NCBI GenBank assembly: GCA_015055615.1
Contig: SVHT01000001.1
Coordinates: forward strand, 248,001 to 312,000
Length of the DNA: 64,000 bases
Direction of reading: 5' to 3'
Origin: Clostridiales bacterium
GTDB taxonomy: Bacteria > Bacillota > Clostridia > Christensenellales > Borkfalkiaceae
The position numbers and the translations under genes are program-made. The notes beneath the pieces are model-generated. The model worked only from the letters and a program-made list of their open reading frames with translations. It was not told the origin of the DNA and searched no databases. The first letter of the stretch is position 1. Each line of letters opens with the position of its first letter. Positions 49,981-59,234 of this stretch are shown one piece after another.

Positions 49981-50003
49981 CTCAATTTCTTAAATTCTTA
50001 CGC

Positions 50004-50094
50004 TTTCATTGCCTCTTCGATAGCAACTGCACAAGCAACCGTCATACCAACCATAGGGTTGTTACCAGCGCCAATCAAGCCCATCATTTCTACG
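50004..50094 (-). pseudogene. Displaced 3' end of GGGtGRT gene (att-like duplication)
   Basis: 91 bp matching 51806-51896 with 4 differences, all synonymous; encodes VEMMGLIGAGNNPMVGMTVACAVAIEEAMKA*. Confidence 0.85.
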
Positions 50095-50378
50095 CTTAAC
50101 TACGCATTAATTTGTGAAAACGCCATCAAATACTTTGTATTATAAGACTTTAATCGTAAAAATCAATTACGCGAAACACATCGTTTTTCATTTCACTAAT
50201 TACATTATATCGTATTCCAACGTATTTGTACATAGTTTTTTTGCGAAAAAAATTATTTTTTAAAAAAATTTACATGTTTCTTTTATAATATAAATAGTTT
50301 TTGCTAAATTATATGAGAATGATAATATTTTGTGCTCTGTTATTATTCTTAATACGAATAAAAGGAATTTAAATTACA

Positions 50379-50462
50379 ATGGAAAACGCAGAAAAAAACA
50401 ATAAAATTAATAAGGCGGTTGAAACCTTAACTAAAGAATTAGACGGACTATCATTTTTATAA
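50379..50462 (+). pseudogene. Truncated 5' fragment of an unknown ORF
   Basis: RBS AAAGGA then MENAEKNNKINKAVETLTKELDGLSFL*; abruptly ends at junction with minus-strand nuclease fragment. Confidence 0.4.
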
Positions 50463-51240
50463 CTTTTTTATAGCCTACACATGTTTCACTCTCAAAAAGT
50501 GGAATAAGTGCCACATCAGGTTTATTATTTGAATACCCTAATTGTTTTGCAATATCATAGACCTCAACAACATTTTCATTAACATTATGCTTTCCACACA
50601 ATGCGTAGAGCCCTACAACTTTATCACTTGTCTTTACCGTACTAATAGAGAAAAGATATTTAAATTTCAATGCCGCAAAATAATGATTTTTCACAACCGC
50701 CAAATCAGAATATTTTGCATCAAGAATTATATACTCGCTTCCTTCATAGCCTTCAACCTTAATTATATAATCAGGCGTATAGTAAGAGAATTTTCCACCA
50801 TTATCCTCTGCATCTGTATAAATGCTTGGAAATTTTAATGTAGTATTACGATACAACTCGATTGCATTATTTTCTGTCGGATTAGATGAATATCCTTGCC
50901 CAAAGATTATTGGCTGATAGAAAACCGAAATTCGTTTACTTGGCGTTTCAAACACAAAAGTATTATTATATATCGTGTTTTTGTACAACGCTTTAGATGG
51001 CATTTTATAGTAAAAGCGCTTCACTTCAACCAATTCATTGTCTGGAATTTCTTCTTGAATTCCATTTAACATTTTTAAAAGAGCATAATATTCATATAAT
51101 TGATTATTTACCAAGAAAGGTAATAAGCATTCTTCTTTCTCTAAATTATATGCGCCAAACCTAAACCATTGCACAATGCTACACCTGTGCTGAATAGAAA
51201 ATTCGTCATAACCCAACATTGAAATTCGGTAAAAGAACAT
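50431..51240 (-). pseudogene. C-terminal part of a restriction-type PD-(D/E)XK protein (DUF2357/McrC-like), probably truncated
   Basis: FSYYTPDYIIKVEGYEGSEYIILDAKYSD contains the D-x(n)-(D/E)xK-type motif; N-terminus overlaps the integrase fragment in another frame. Confidence 0.55.
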
Positions 51241-51701
51241 TCTTTAATATTAGGTTTCTTCAAAAGCAACTGCAATTCCTGTTCGTTATACGTTTCAATA
51301 TGATTTTTATCAACCTTGATTGCCTGCATCTTGAAATGCGGAATATAACCTTCGTCCATAAAGAAATGAATCGTCGTAATGAAATCACGTAAATACGAAT
51401 TTATGCTGACATCGTTATCTAATGTCGATTTCAAATGCAAAACGTAGTCTTTATAGGTATTGACATCAATATCTTCCACCAGCATATTCTTATCGAAATA
51501 TTTATAAAAATAACCATAGCTTTGACGATAATGCCGTATCGTTCCTTCTCGTAAATTTCGTTGCCGACAATATTCTAAATACTTGTTGCAACCTTCTTCA
51601 AAAGTCAGGCCCTTCGTAGCTGACATCTTTAATTTTTTCATTGTAAAAGCCTCCAAAATTCGCATATAAAAAATCAGACACATCACGATGGTTTTACCCA
51701 A
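51141..51701 (-). pseudogene. N-terminal half of a tyrosine recombinase/integrase (catalytic domain missing)
   Basis: TFEEGCNKYLEYCRQRNLREGTIRHYRQSYGYFYKYFDKN (SAM-like core-binding domain) ... WVMTNFLFSTGV then out of family (ALCNGLGLAHII*). Confidence 0.7.
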
Positions 51702-51802
51702 AATGATGTGTCTAACTTTTTTCTTATTTTATTTTCGCGATTTGATTTTTACAATACTCTACAAAAGCTTATAAAATCGCTGAAAGCCTTATGAATAAAG
51801 GC

Positions 51803-52801
51803 TTATTTCATTGCTTCTTCGATAGCAACTGCGCAAGCAACCGTCATACCAACCATGGGGTTGTTACCAGCGCCGATCAAGCCCATCATTTCTACGTGCG
51901 CGGGAACGGACGAAGAACCTGCGAACTGCGCGTCGGAGTGCATACGTCCCATCGTGTCGGTCATACCGTAGGATGCGGGACCTGCCGCCATGTTATCGGG
52001 GTGAAGCGTACGACCCGTACCGCCACCGCTTGCAACGGAGAAGTATTCTACGCCGTTTTCGTTACACCACTTCTTGTACGTACCTGCAACGGGGTGCTGG
52101 AATCTCGTAGGGTTCGTGGAGTTACCCGTGATGGAAACGCCAACCTTTTCGAGTTTCATGATAGCAACGCCTTCGGGTACGGAATCGGAACCGTAGCATT
52201 TAACTTTTGCTCTGTCGCCGTCGGAGAACGCCTTTTCGTAAACGACTTCTACCGTTTCCGTAGCGTGGTCAAACTTCGTTTCAACGAAGGTGAAACCGTT
52301 GATTCTCGCGATGATATACGCAGCGTCTTTACCAAGACCGTTCAAAATAACGCGGAGGGGCTGTTTTCTAACTTTGTTAGCGTTAAGCGCAATCGAAATA
52401 GCGCCTTCTGCCGCCGCAAAAGATTCGTGACCAGCCAAGAAACAGAAACATTCCGTTTCATCGGACAAAAGCTTTGCGCCGAGGTTGCCGTGACCAAGAC
52501 CTACCAAACGGTTTTGCGCAACCGAGCCGGGGATACAGAACGCCTGCAAACCGATACCGATAGCAGCAGCCGCGTCAGATGCTTTCTTGCAACCCTTCTT
52601 AATCGCGATTGCCGAGCCTACCGTATACGCCCAAACTGCGTTTTCAAAACAAATCGGCTGACCAGCGCGAACGATTTTGTCGCAGTCAACGCCCTTTGCA
52701 AGGCAGATATCTCTGCATTCTTCTACGGAAGAAATGCCGTATTCTTTCAAAACTGCATTGATTTTATCAATTCTTCTTTCATAACCTTCAAATAAAGCCA
52801 T
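51803..52801 (-). CDS. GGGtGRT family protein
   Basis: SVASGGGTGRTLHPDNMAAGPASYGMTDTMGRMHSDAQFAGSSSVPAHVEMMGLIGAGNNPMVGMTVACAVAIEEAMK; adjacent to IscU-like scaffold. Confidence 0.88.
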   Translation of the reverse strand: MALFEGYERRIDKINAVLKEYGISSVEECRDICLAKGVDCDKIVRAGQPICFENAVWAYTVGSAIAIKKGCKKASDAAAAIGIGLQAFCIPGSVAQNRLVGLGHGNLGAKLLSDETECFCFLAGHESFAAAEGAISIALNANKVRKQPLRVILNGLGKDAAYIIARINGFTFVETKFDHATETVEVVYEKAFSDGDRAKVKCYGSDSVPEGVAIMKLEKVGVSITGNSTNPTRFQHPVAGTYKKWCNENGVEYFSVASGGGTGRTLHPDNMAAGPASYGMTDTMGRMHSDAQFAGSSSVPAHVEMMGLIGAGNNPMVGMTVACAVAIEEAMK

Positions 52802-52818
52802 TTTCTTATCCTCCCCTA

Positions 52819-53529
52819 TTATTCCTTACGAGGGTCGATGAACTTCACCGCGCCCTGTTCCGCAGAGAATCTGCCGTAGTGGCCCATAGCCTTCTTATAC
52901 GCTTCGTTGGGTTCCATGCCTTTCTTGATGAAGTCGGTCATTTTGCCAAGGGAAACGAATTCGTAGCCGATAACTTCGTTGTTTGCGTCAAGCGCAAGGC
53001 GGGTTACGTAGCCTTCTGCCATTTCAAGGTATCTAACGCCCTTTTGCAAGGTCGAGTACATCGTACCAACCTGCGAACGGTGACCTTTACCGAGGTCTTC
53101 AAGACCTGCGCCGATAACCAAACCGTCGTCGGAGAACGCAGACTGCGATCTACCGTATACGATCTGCAAGAACAATTCTCTCATAGCCGTGTTGATTGCG
53201 TCGCAAACCAAGTCGGTGTTGAGCGCTTCCAAAGGCGTTTTGCCGGGAAGGATTTCCGCTGCCATTGCAGCCGAGTGCGTCATACCCGAACAGCCGATCG
53301 TTTCCACGAGCGCTTCCTGGATGATACCCTCTTTAATGTTAAGGGAAAGCTTACATGCGCCCTGCTGAGGAGCACACCAACCGATACCGTGGGTAAAACC
53401 GCTGATATCTTTGATTTCTTTCGCATGAATCCACTTGCCTTCTTCGGGAATAGCAGCGTTTTCATGACGAGCAACGCCTGCGCCTTTTGCAACGCAGTAC
53501 ATCTCTTGAACTTCGGTAGAGATAGTCAT
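52819..53529 (-). CDS. Iron-sulfur cluster assembly scaffold (IscU/NifU N-like) protein
   Basis: GWCAPQQGACKLSLNIKEGIIQEALVETIGCSGMTHSAAMAAEILPGKTPLEALN. Confidence 0.8.
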   Translation of the reverse strand: MTISTEVQEMYCVAKGAGVARHENAAIPEEGKWIHAKEIKDISGFTHGIGWCAPQQGACKLSLNIKEGIIQEALVETIGCSGMTHSAAMAAEILPGKTPLEALNTDLVCDAINTAMRELFLQIVYGRSQSAFSDDGLVIGAGLEDLGKGHRSQVGTMYSTLQKGVRYLEMAEGYVTRLALDANNEVIGYEFVSLGKMTDFIKKGMEPNEAYKKAMGHYGRFSAEQGAVKFIDPRKE

Positions 53530-53739
53530 TATGAATTCCTCCAAAAATTTTTTTATCGTAGTTTAAGTGGCAAAGAGCTTGTCCTTGCAGTATCTTTTTG
53601 GCTTTTGCCCGCCAAAAATACCACATTTTCCCTTATACCAACAATAAGTATACCACATCTTTTTCAAAATATCAACCGTTGCAAACAAATTTTTCCTGTT
53701 TATTTTCGTTTTTTTTCATTCTGCGGTAAGCATTGTTGT

Positions 53740-53823
53740 TCGTCTGTATGGCCAAGGGAATTGAACCCTATTAGCCACTCTTTTCGTCGGGCGCTACTCT
53801 ACCATTAAGCTAAAACGGCATAA
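53740..53823 (-). pseudogene. Degenerate tRNA-like sequence
   Basis: Minus strand TATGCCGTTTTAGCTTAATGGTAGAGTAGCGCCCGACGAAAAGAGTGGCTAATAGGGTTCAATTCCCTTGGCCATA: recognisable D arm and T arm (GGGTTCAATTCCC), broken acceptor and anticodon arms. Confidence 0.45.
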
Positions 53824-53905
53824 TAAAAGGACAAAGGGAATACCCAATGTCCTTGTTTTTGTATTAAAAAAACACTTTGCAGTTAGTTGCAAAATGCTTT
53901 GTTTT

Positions 53906-54178
53906 TTATAAAATCCAATCGTCTGGGATAGGAAGATAATATCCTTTGAATTTTTCCCAAGTATGGAAAGGTCTATCCGTTTCATACGCCTCTTTTAACT
54001 CTTCAAAAGTATACGGCATTTGAAAAGGTAGACCTTCCTCATATTTTTTTTCATAATCGTTTATCAGCTTTGTAAATTCTCGATTGTGCGCCCTTTCTTC
54101 TTCCGTCATCTTTGCCTGATCTTCGAGCAACAATTTTCGTCCTCGCTCAAAACTTTTTAAATACTCTTCGTCTATCAC
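53906..54178 (-). CDS. Small acidic hypothetical protein
   Basis: 90 aa: MIDEEYLKSFERGRKLLLEDQAKMTEEERAHNREF...; no family recognised. Confidence 0.5.
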   Translation of the reverse strand: MIDEEYLKSFERGRKLLLEDQAKMTEEERAHNREFTKLINDYEKKYEEGLPFQMPYTFEELKEAYETDRPFHTWEKFKGYYLPIPDDWIL

Positions 54179-54247
54179 AATCTTAAAATCTCCTCAAATA
54201 TTTGAAATGATTTTGGAAAATAGGCACAATACTTTTCTACCATCCTT

Positions 54248-54604
54248 TTATTGGTAGAAAGAATACTCGTAAGTGTATCCTTTTGATATGCGCCCTACTA
54301 TTTGTCCTTGCTTATTTCTATAAAAAGTGTCTTTTGAATCAATAATTTGCAAGTTTTGCTGATAGCGTTCAAATGTGCTTGCAACAAGGAATTCAGCATT
54401 GTCAATAGCCGACTTCAAATCCCTACTCTCGTTTGTTATTATAACATCACTTTCGGAAATCGTCAAGGATTTATCCCAAACTTTTCGATTTTCTTTGTAT
54501 TCCGTCGCCTGGGCTCGCCTTGCCCGACGAAAGCCTGCCAACGTCTTATACGGCGCAGGTTGATTCTTCTTCGCGTAGTGCTCTTGCATGCGCTGAAATT
54601 CCAA
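54248..54604 (-). pseudogene. C-terminal remnant of a larger phage- or toxin-like protein
   Basis: Homology-like frame extends upstream of the first Met (GNRQLNRETLEFQRMQEHYAKKNQPAPYKTLAGFRRARRAQ...) and is then cut by a stop. Confidence 0.4.
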
Positions 54605-54722
54605 CGTTTCACGATTGAGTTGTCTGTTTCCCGCCTACAATGCTCAACCGATTGCGCCTATATTCGTGCTTTCTATAAACCAAGAATCTCTATCCGTTAC
54701 ATTCTTGGGATCATATTTATTA

Positions 54723-55424
54723 TTAGTCTAAAAAATCTTCGGGATACAAACGTAAACGCAGCTTTTCAATGGCATGCTTTTCAATCCTCGATATGTACGA
54801 ACGGGATATTTTTAAGACTTTCGCCACTTCACGCTGTGGCAAGGGAATTCCGCCCTTTAAGGCGTATCTGAGGCAAATAATCGTATATTCGCGCTCGGAT
54901 AAAATCTTTTTGATTTGTTCGAGCAGTTTTTCCCGTTGTACGGAGCGTTCCACTTCTTCAAAAACGCAGTCTTCCTTTTCAAATAATAGGTCCATCAAAG
55001 TCAATTCATTACCGTCTTTGTCCGTGCCTATGGGATCGGATAACGACAGCGTGTTTTTGTGCTTTTTATTGGCGCGAATCAGCATTAAAATTTCGTTTTC
55101 AATACATCTTGCCGTATAGGTCGCAAGCGCCGTTCCATGCCCCGGTTTATAGGTGTTTATCGCCTTAATTAGCCCAATACTGCCCACCGAAATCAAATCG
55201 TCCGTTTCCGCCGCGCCCGTATATTTTTTGACGATGTGCGCCACCAAACGCATATTGTGCTTGATTAAAATCTCTTTCGCCTCTTTGTCCCCTTTCAGCG
55301 CCAAATCCAAATATTTTTCTTCCTCCTCCTTGGAAAGGGGTTTCGCAAACGAATTTTTCGTCCCGATTGCACCCGTGAAAAATACAATTCTGCCAAGTAA
55401 CGTCCATATAAACTCCAAAAACAT
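54723..55424 (-). CDS. sigK: RNA polymerase sporulation sigma factor SigK (uninterrupted)
   Basis: Hydrophobic pro-sequence MFLEFIWTLLGRIVFFTGAIGTKNSFAKPLSKEEEEKYL; sigma regions 2 and 4 (LISVGSIGLIKAINTYKPGHGTALATYTARCIENEILM; QREVAKVLKISRSYISRIEKHAIEKLR). Confidence 0.9.
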   Translation of the reverse strand: MFLEFIWTLLGRIVFFTGAIGTKNSFAKPLSKEEEEKYLDLALKGDKEAKEILIKHNMRLVAHIVKKYTGAAETDDLISVGSIGLIKAINTYKPGHGTALATYTARCIENEILMLIRANKKHKNTLSLSDPIGTDKDGNELTLMDLLFEKEDCVFEEVERSVQREKLLEQIKKILSEREYTIICLRYALKGGIPLPQREVAKVLKISRSYISRIEKHAIEKLRLRLYPEDFLD

Positions 55425-55512
55425 ACCGCCTACCCCCTTGCTTGATTATCGTATGTTTTTGACAGTTTGTACTATAACCGAAAATCTTTTGTATTCTGTT
55501 TTTTTATTTTTC

Positions 55513-55545
55513 GTATGTCAGACATAGGTATTATGTCTGACATAC
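55513..55545. repeat. Palindromic repeat copy D (perfect)
   Basis: GTATGTCAGACATA-GGTAT-TATGTCTGACATAC: 14-bp perfect arms. Confidence 0.8.
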
Positions 55546-55572
55546 TCCTTTATTTTAAAGGGATTGCGCAGC

Positions 55573-55614
55573 ATTATTATGTCTGTCGTAATACCTATGC
55601 GTGACATAATAGAC
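55573..55614. repeat. Palindromic repeat copy E (degenerate, opposite orientation)
   Basis: ATTATTATGTCTGTCGTAATACCTATGCGTGACATAATAGAC. Confidence 0.6.
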
Positions 55615-55669
55615 AGTTTTTGGAAAAACGCCAACGCACACCATTTGCGCTGTTCATGCAAAAAAAACA

Positions 55670-55703
55670 GGCGATTTCCTATCGTTTTGAAAGGAAATCG
55701 CCG
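55670..55703 (-). terminator. rnpB terminator
   Basis: GGCGATTTCC...GGAAATCGCC followed on minus strand by TGTTTTTTTT. Confidence 0.8.
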
Positions 55704-55714
55704 TAAAATAAAGG

Positions 55715-56059
55715 GATTTGAGTCTGTCTGTAAGCCGAGTTCTGTCGTGTACGGTCATTTATCTAGGCTTGCCGTCGCCGACAAGCTCAAGCGATATTAA
55801 CGGTATTCCGTCGGACGGACAGCCCTATTGACGGATACCCAATCTTGCAGCGGGTGGGGTTTACATGGCACGAATTGTTACCAACCCGTCGGTGAGCTCT
55901 TACCTCGCCTTTCCATCCTTACCGTAAAAACGGCGGTTTATTTCTGTTGCACTGTCCCGAAGGTCACCCTTGCCTGACGTTATCAGGCACCCTGTCCTAT
56001 GCAGCTCGGACTTTCCTCATAGCTTTAAAAGCTCCGCGACCGTATAACAAACTCAAATC
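55715..56059 (-). ncRNA. rnpB: RNase P RNA
   Basis: Minus strand GATTTGAG...GCTATGAGGAAAGTCCGAGCTGCATAGGACAGGGTGCC...ACAGAACTCGGCTTACAGACAGACTCAAATC; P1 closes with 8 bp. Confidence 0.93.
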
Positions 56060-56239
56060 TTTTATCATTATAACACTTTTATTGAAAAAAAGCACTCGTT
56101 TTCTCTTGCCTTTTTATAGAAAATACAGTAAAATAGTAGAGAAATTTATTAATATGGATAATGGGTGAGAGTTGGCTCTTTTTTGTATCGTTGCCTTTTT
56201 TAGCTTTACAAGTAACCGCTCATATCCTTAGGAGAAACC

Positions 56240-57652
56240 ATGAAAAAAACAAAAATTATTTGCACGATTGGACCTGCCTGTGACAACAAGGAAACGTTTT
56301 CCAAAATGGCAGACGCGGGTATGGACGTCGTTCGTCTGAACTTTTCACACGGCACACACGAGGATTTTGCAAAAAAAATCGCCATGATTAAGGAAGTCCG
56401 CAACGAAAAACAACTTCCCTTGCCCATCCTTTTGGACACGAAAGGTCCTGAATTTCGCATCAAAGCCTTCAAAGACGGCAAAATCACCTTAAACGAAGGC
56501 GACGCATTCACTTTTACTACGGAAGAAATCGAAGGCACGCAAACGCGCGTCGGCGTTTCGTACGCGGGGATTTGCGAAGACCTTGTCCCGGGCGATAAGA
56601 TTTTGCTTAACAACGGCATGGTTGTGTTCCGCGTTACCGAAGTAAAAGCCCCCGACGTACATTGTGTCGTAGAAATCGGCGGTGTGCTTTCTAGTCGTAA
56701 ATCCATGTTTTTCCCCGACAAGGAATTACACCTTGATTTCTTGTCCGACCAAGACAAGGCCGACCTTTTGTTTGGCATTGAACAAGACGTAGATTTTGTA
56801 GCCTTGTCCTTTGTTTCTAAGGCGCAGGACGTTATCGACGCGAAAAACTTTCTGAAAGAACACGGCGGTTCACACATCGACATCATCGCAAAGATTGAAA
56901 ATCGCGCAGGCGTGAACAATTTGCTGGAAATTATGAAGGTTTCCGACGGTATCATGGTTGCCCGTGGCGACCTCGGCGTGGAACTTCCTTACGTAGAACT
57001 CCCCAACGCCCAAAAACACATCATTTCCGAGTGCCGTATCCACGGTAAGCGCGTTATCACCGCCACGGAAATGTTGGAATCCATGATTCACAACCAACGC
57101 CCGACGAGAGCGGAAATCTCTGACGTTGCAAACGCCGTATTCGACGGTACTTCCGCCGTTATGCTCTCAGGTGAAACCGCCGCGGGCGATTATCCCGTAC
57201 AATCGGTTGCCGCTATGGCAAAAATCGTTGAACACGCGGAAACGCATACCGAATATATTCAAAACATTGATATTGACAGCTTTGAAATTGAGACAACTGC
57301 GGAAGCGTTGTCCCACTCCGCGGCAACCTTAGCAAAAGATTTAAACGCAAGCGCAATCGTCGTTTGTACGCGCACGGGCGGCACGGCTCGCAAAGTGTCC
57401 CGCTTCCGTCCCAATATCAATATCATCGGTATCACGACGGATATTCACGCATATCGCCAATTAGCGCTGAGCTGGGGCGTTTTGCCGACGATTACGGAAG
57501 AATATACCTCTATTGATATTTTGTTCTATTTCGCAAAACAAATAGCGAAAAAGAGCGGTTTGGTAAAGAAAGGCGACACGATTGTTATCACGGGCGGTAC
57601 GCCGAACGGCAAAAGTGGCAATTCCAACCTCATCAACGTCGAAACCATTTAA
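56240..57652 (+). CDS. pyk: Pyruvate kinase
   Basis: TKIICTIGPACDNKETFSKMADAGMDVVRLNFSHG, LDTKGPEFRI, GDLGVELPYVELPNAQKHI, FDGTSAVMLSGETAAGDYPVQSV. Confidence 0.97.
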   Translation: MKKTKIICTIGPACDNKETFSKMADAGMDVVRLNFSHGTHEDFAKKIAMIKEVRNEKQLPLPILLDTKGPEFRIKAFKDGKITLNEGDAFTFTTEEIEGTQTRVGVSYAGICEDLVPGDKILLNNGMVVFRVTEVKAPDVHCVVEIGGVLSSRKSMFFPDKELHLDFLSDQDKADLLFGIEQDVDFVALSFVSKAQDVIDAKNFLKEHGGSHIDIIAKIENRAGVNNLLEIMKVSDGIMVARGDLGVELPYVELPNAQKHIISECRIHGKRVITATEMLESMIHNQRPTRAEISDVANAVFDGTSAVMLSGETAAGDYPVQSVAAMAKIVEHAETHTEYIQNIDIDSFEIETTAEALSHSAATLAKDLNASAIVVCTRTGGTARKVSRFRPNINIIGITTDIHAYRQLALSWGVLPTITEEYTSIDILFYFAKQIAKKSGLVKKGDTIVITGGTPNGKSGNSNLINVETI

Positions 57653-57668
57653 TTTTAATGCAAAAATC

Positions 57669-57704
57669 AACCCCGAGCTTGCTTGTTCAAGCTCGGGGTT
57701 TTAT
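57669..57704. terminator. Bidirectional terminator after pyk
   Basis: AACCCCGAGCTTGCTTGTTCAAGCTCGGGGTTTT. Confidence 0.8.
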
Positions 57705-57714
57705 CATTGTATTT

Positions 57715-59115
57715 TTACGCAAAGGTTACGTAGCTGCGCAAAGCTACACGTTTTTCCATTTCTTTCAACGGCGTTTCCGTATCCCAAAGCATTTCCGCGT
57801 ACAACGCCACGGGATACATAACGGTTTCTTCAAATACACCGTCTTCCACCAAAGCGTCCACACTCAGATTTCCGCCCTTCAAACGGCGCATTTCTTGCAC
57901 CATTTCCAAAGCTTTGTCCGAATTTGCAATCCAACACGCCTGTACGTATTTCCAAATACCGCGTCTTTCTGCGGTGAGGTCTTTTTTCATGATTTGCGAG
58001 CTAACGCCGATATTTTGACGGCCCGTCAAATGACGGAACTGCCCCCAATCGAGGTTTGTAATGCCTTTTGTCACCACGCCGAAATAATCGTCTTTTCCGC
58101 GCAAATTGGCAATTTTACCCACCAATTCTTTCGTTTCGTCAAACGCGCCAATCCTCGACGCCAAATAATCAAACGGGAACGCCCCGCAGTCTTCCCAAAC
58201 AATCTTCATGCGAGGGTCGACCTGCGCAATCGAGGGCAAACGGTCCTTAACCGACGTTGCGTGCAAACCGAATTCGATTTGCAAATCGGGATATTTTTGA
58301 TAGAACAGCTTTGCCGTTTTATTAACGAAATCGGTCGCCGCGTTTGCTACAACCACGCCGTTGATATTGTCTTCCGTCAGCTCCGTAAAGGTCTGGAAAT
58401 AAATACCGTCGCCCTTCAAGCCCGCATACTCGCGCTCGTATTTTTCTAAAATTTCCTTGTCTTTACCCTCTAATTTGGACGGGTCAACGCGGTTGCAAGC
58501 GGTATCCCAAAGCCACGAAAAGCCCCAAATTACCTTAATATTGCACGAATGTGCATATTCGACGATTTCGTTTGCGTTAAAAGGCGCAAAGTCGTTCCAA
58601 ATCACCACTCTGTTCATTTTGAGCAGCATCATATTGTCGAAATATTTTTTATAATCGTAGATGACGTGCCCCCAAGTCCACAGCCCGCGCCCCGCAATCG
58701 CAGGCGCAGATTGTTCTTTAAAATCAAGCCAATCGTCCCACGCAAACATATCAAAATAACCGGGGCGCGCGTCGTGATGTACGTAACGAACGATATATTT
58801 ATGATAAAAATCGATTGCGCCGTACAACACGCCCGCATCGTCAAACCCTTCAATCAAAATCACGTCGCCCTTGACGTTGATATAATATTCTTCCGATTTC
58901 GTGAGCGTAGCGTCCGACAAGTCCGCTACTTTGGGGTTATTTTTTTTCGTCCCTAAATAAATCAATCTTGCGTCCGTCGTATCGAAATTCTCGTCATATT
59001 TAAAACAAACGGGATATTCGTGCGTACATTCTTGACAGAAAATCGAAATTGTTTCCACCGCTTTTCGCTGCAAAGCGGAAAGCTCGTCACCGTAAACAAT
59101 AATAATTTTTTTCAT
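57715..59115 (-). CDS. Glycoside hydrolase-like protein (alpha-glucuronidase/hexosaminidase-type N-terminal domain + TIM-barrel-like)
   Basis: VLYGAIDFYHKYIVRYVHHDARPGYFDMFAWDDWLDFKEQSAPAIAGRGLWTWGHVIYDYKKYFDNMMLLKMNRVVIWND; RBS GGAGCAAAAA before MKKIIIVYGD. Confidence 0.65.
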   Translation of the reverse strand: MKKIIIVYGDELSALQRKAVETISIFCQECTHEYPVCFKYDENFDTTDARLIYLGTKKNNPKVADLSDATLTKSEEYYINVKGDVILIEGFDDAGVLYGAIDFYHKYIVRYVHHDARPGYFDMFAWDDWLDFKEQSAPAIAGRGLWTWGHVIYDYKKYFDNMMLLKMNRVVIWNDFAPFNANEIVEYAHSCNIKVIWGFSWLWDTACNRVDPSKLEGKDKEILEKYEREYAGLKGDGIYFQTFTELTEDNINGVVVANAATDFVNKTAKLFYQKYPDLQIEFGLHATSVKDRLPSIAQVDPRMKIVWEDCGAFPFDYLASRIGAFDETKELVGKIANLRGKDDYFGVVTKGITNLDWGQFRHLTGRQNIGVSSQIMKKDLTAERRGIWKYVQACWIANSDKALEMVQEMRRLKGGNLSVDALVEDGVFEETVMYPVALYAEMLWDTETPLKEMEKRVALRSYVTFA

Positions 59116-59234
59116 TTTTTGCTCCTTTTCCATTGACAAAGGTGGTTTTGTAAGTATAATTATATTATAAGCATTGGTCAATTTCTATATAGATTTTGAT
59201 TAAAAAATAAAACTGTATTGACTTAGGCGTACAA

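Noticed and set aside
51791-52795. 334-aa plus-strand ORF
   Set aside because: Mirror of the GGGtGRT gene; no support.
55715-56059. Riboswitch or tmRNA
   Set aside because: GAGGAAAGTCCG and the 3' ACAGAAC-CGGCTTA signatures identify RNase P RNA.
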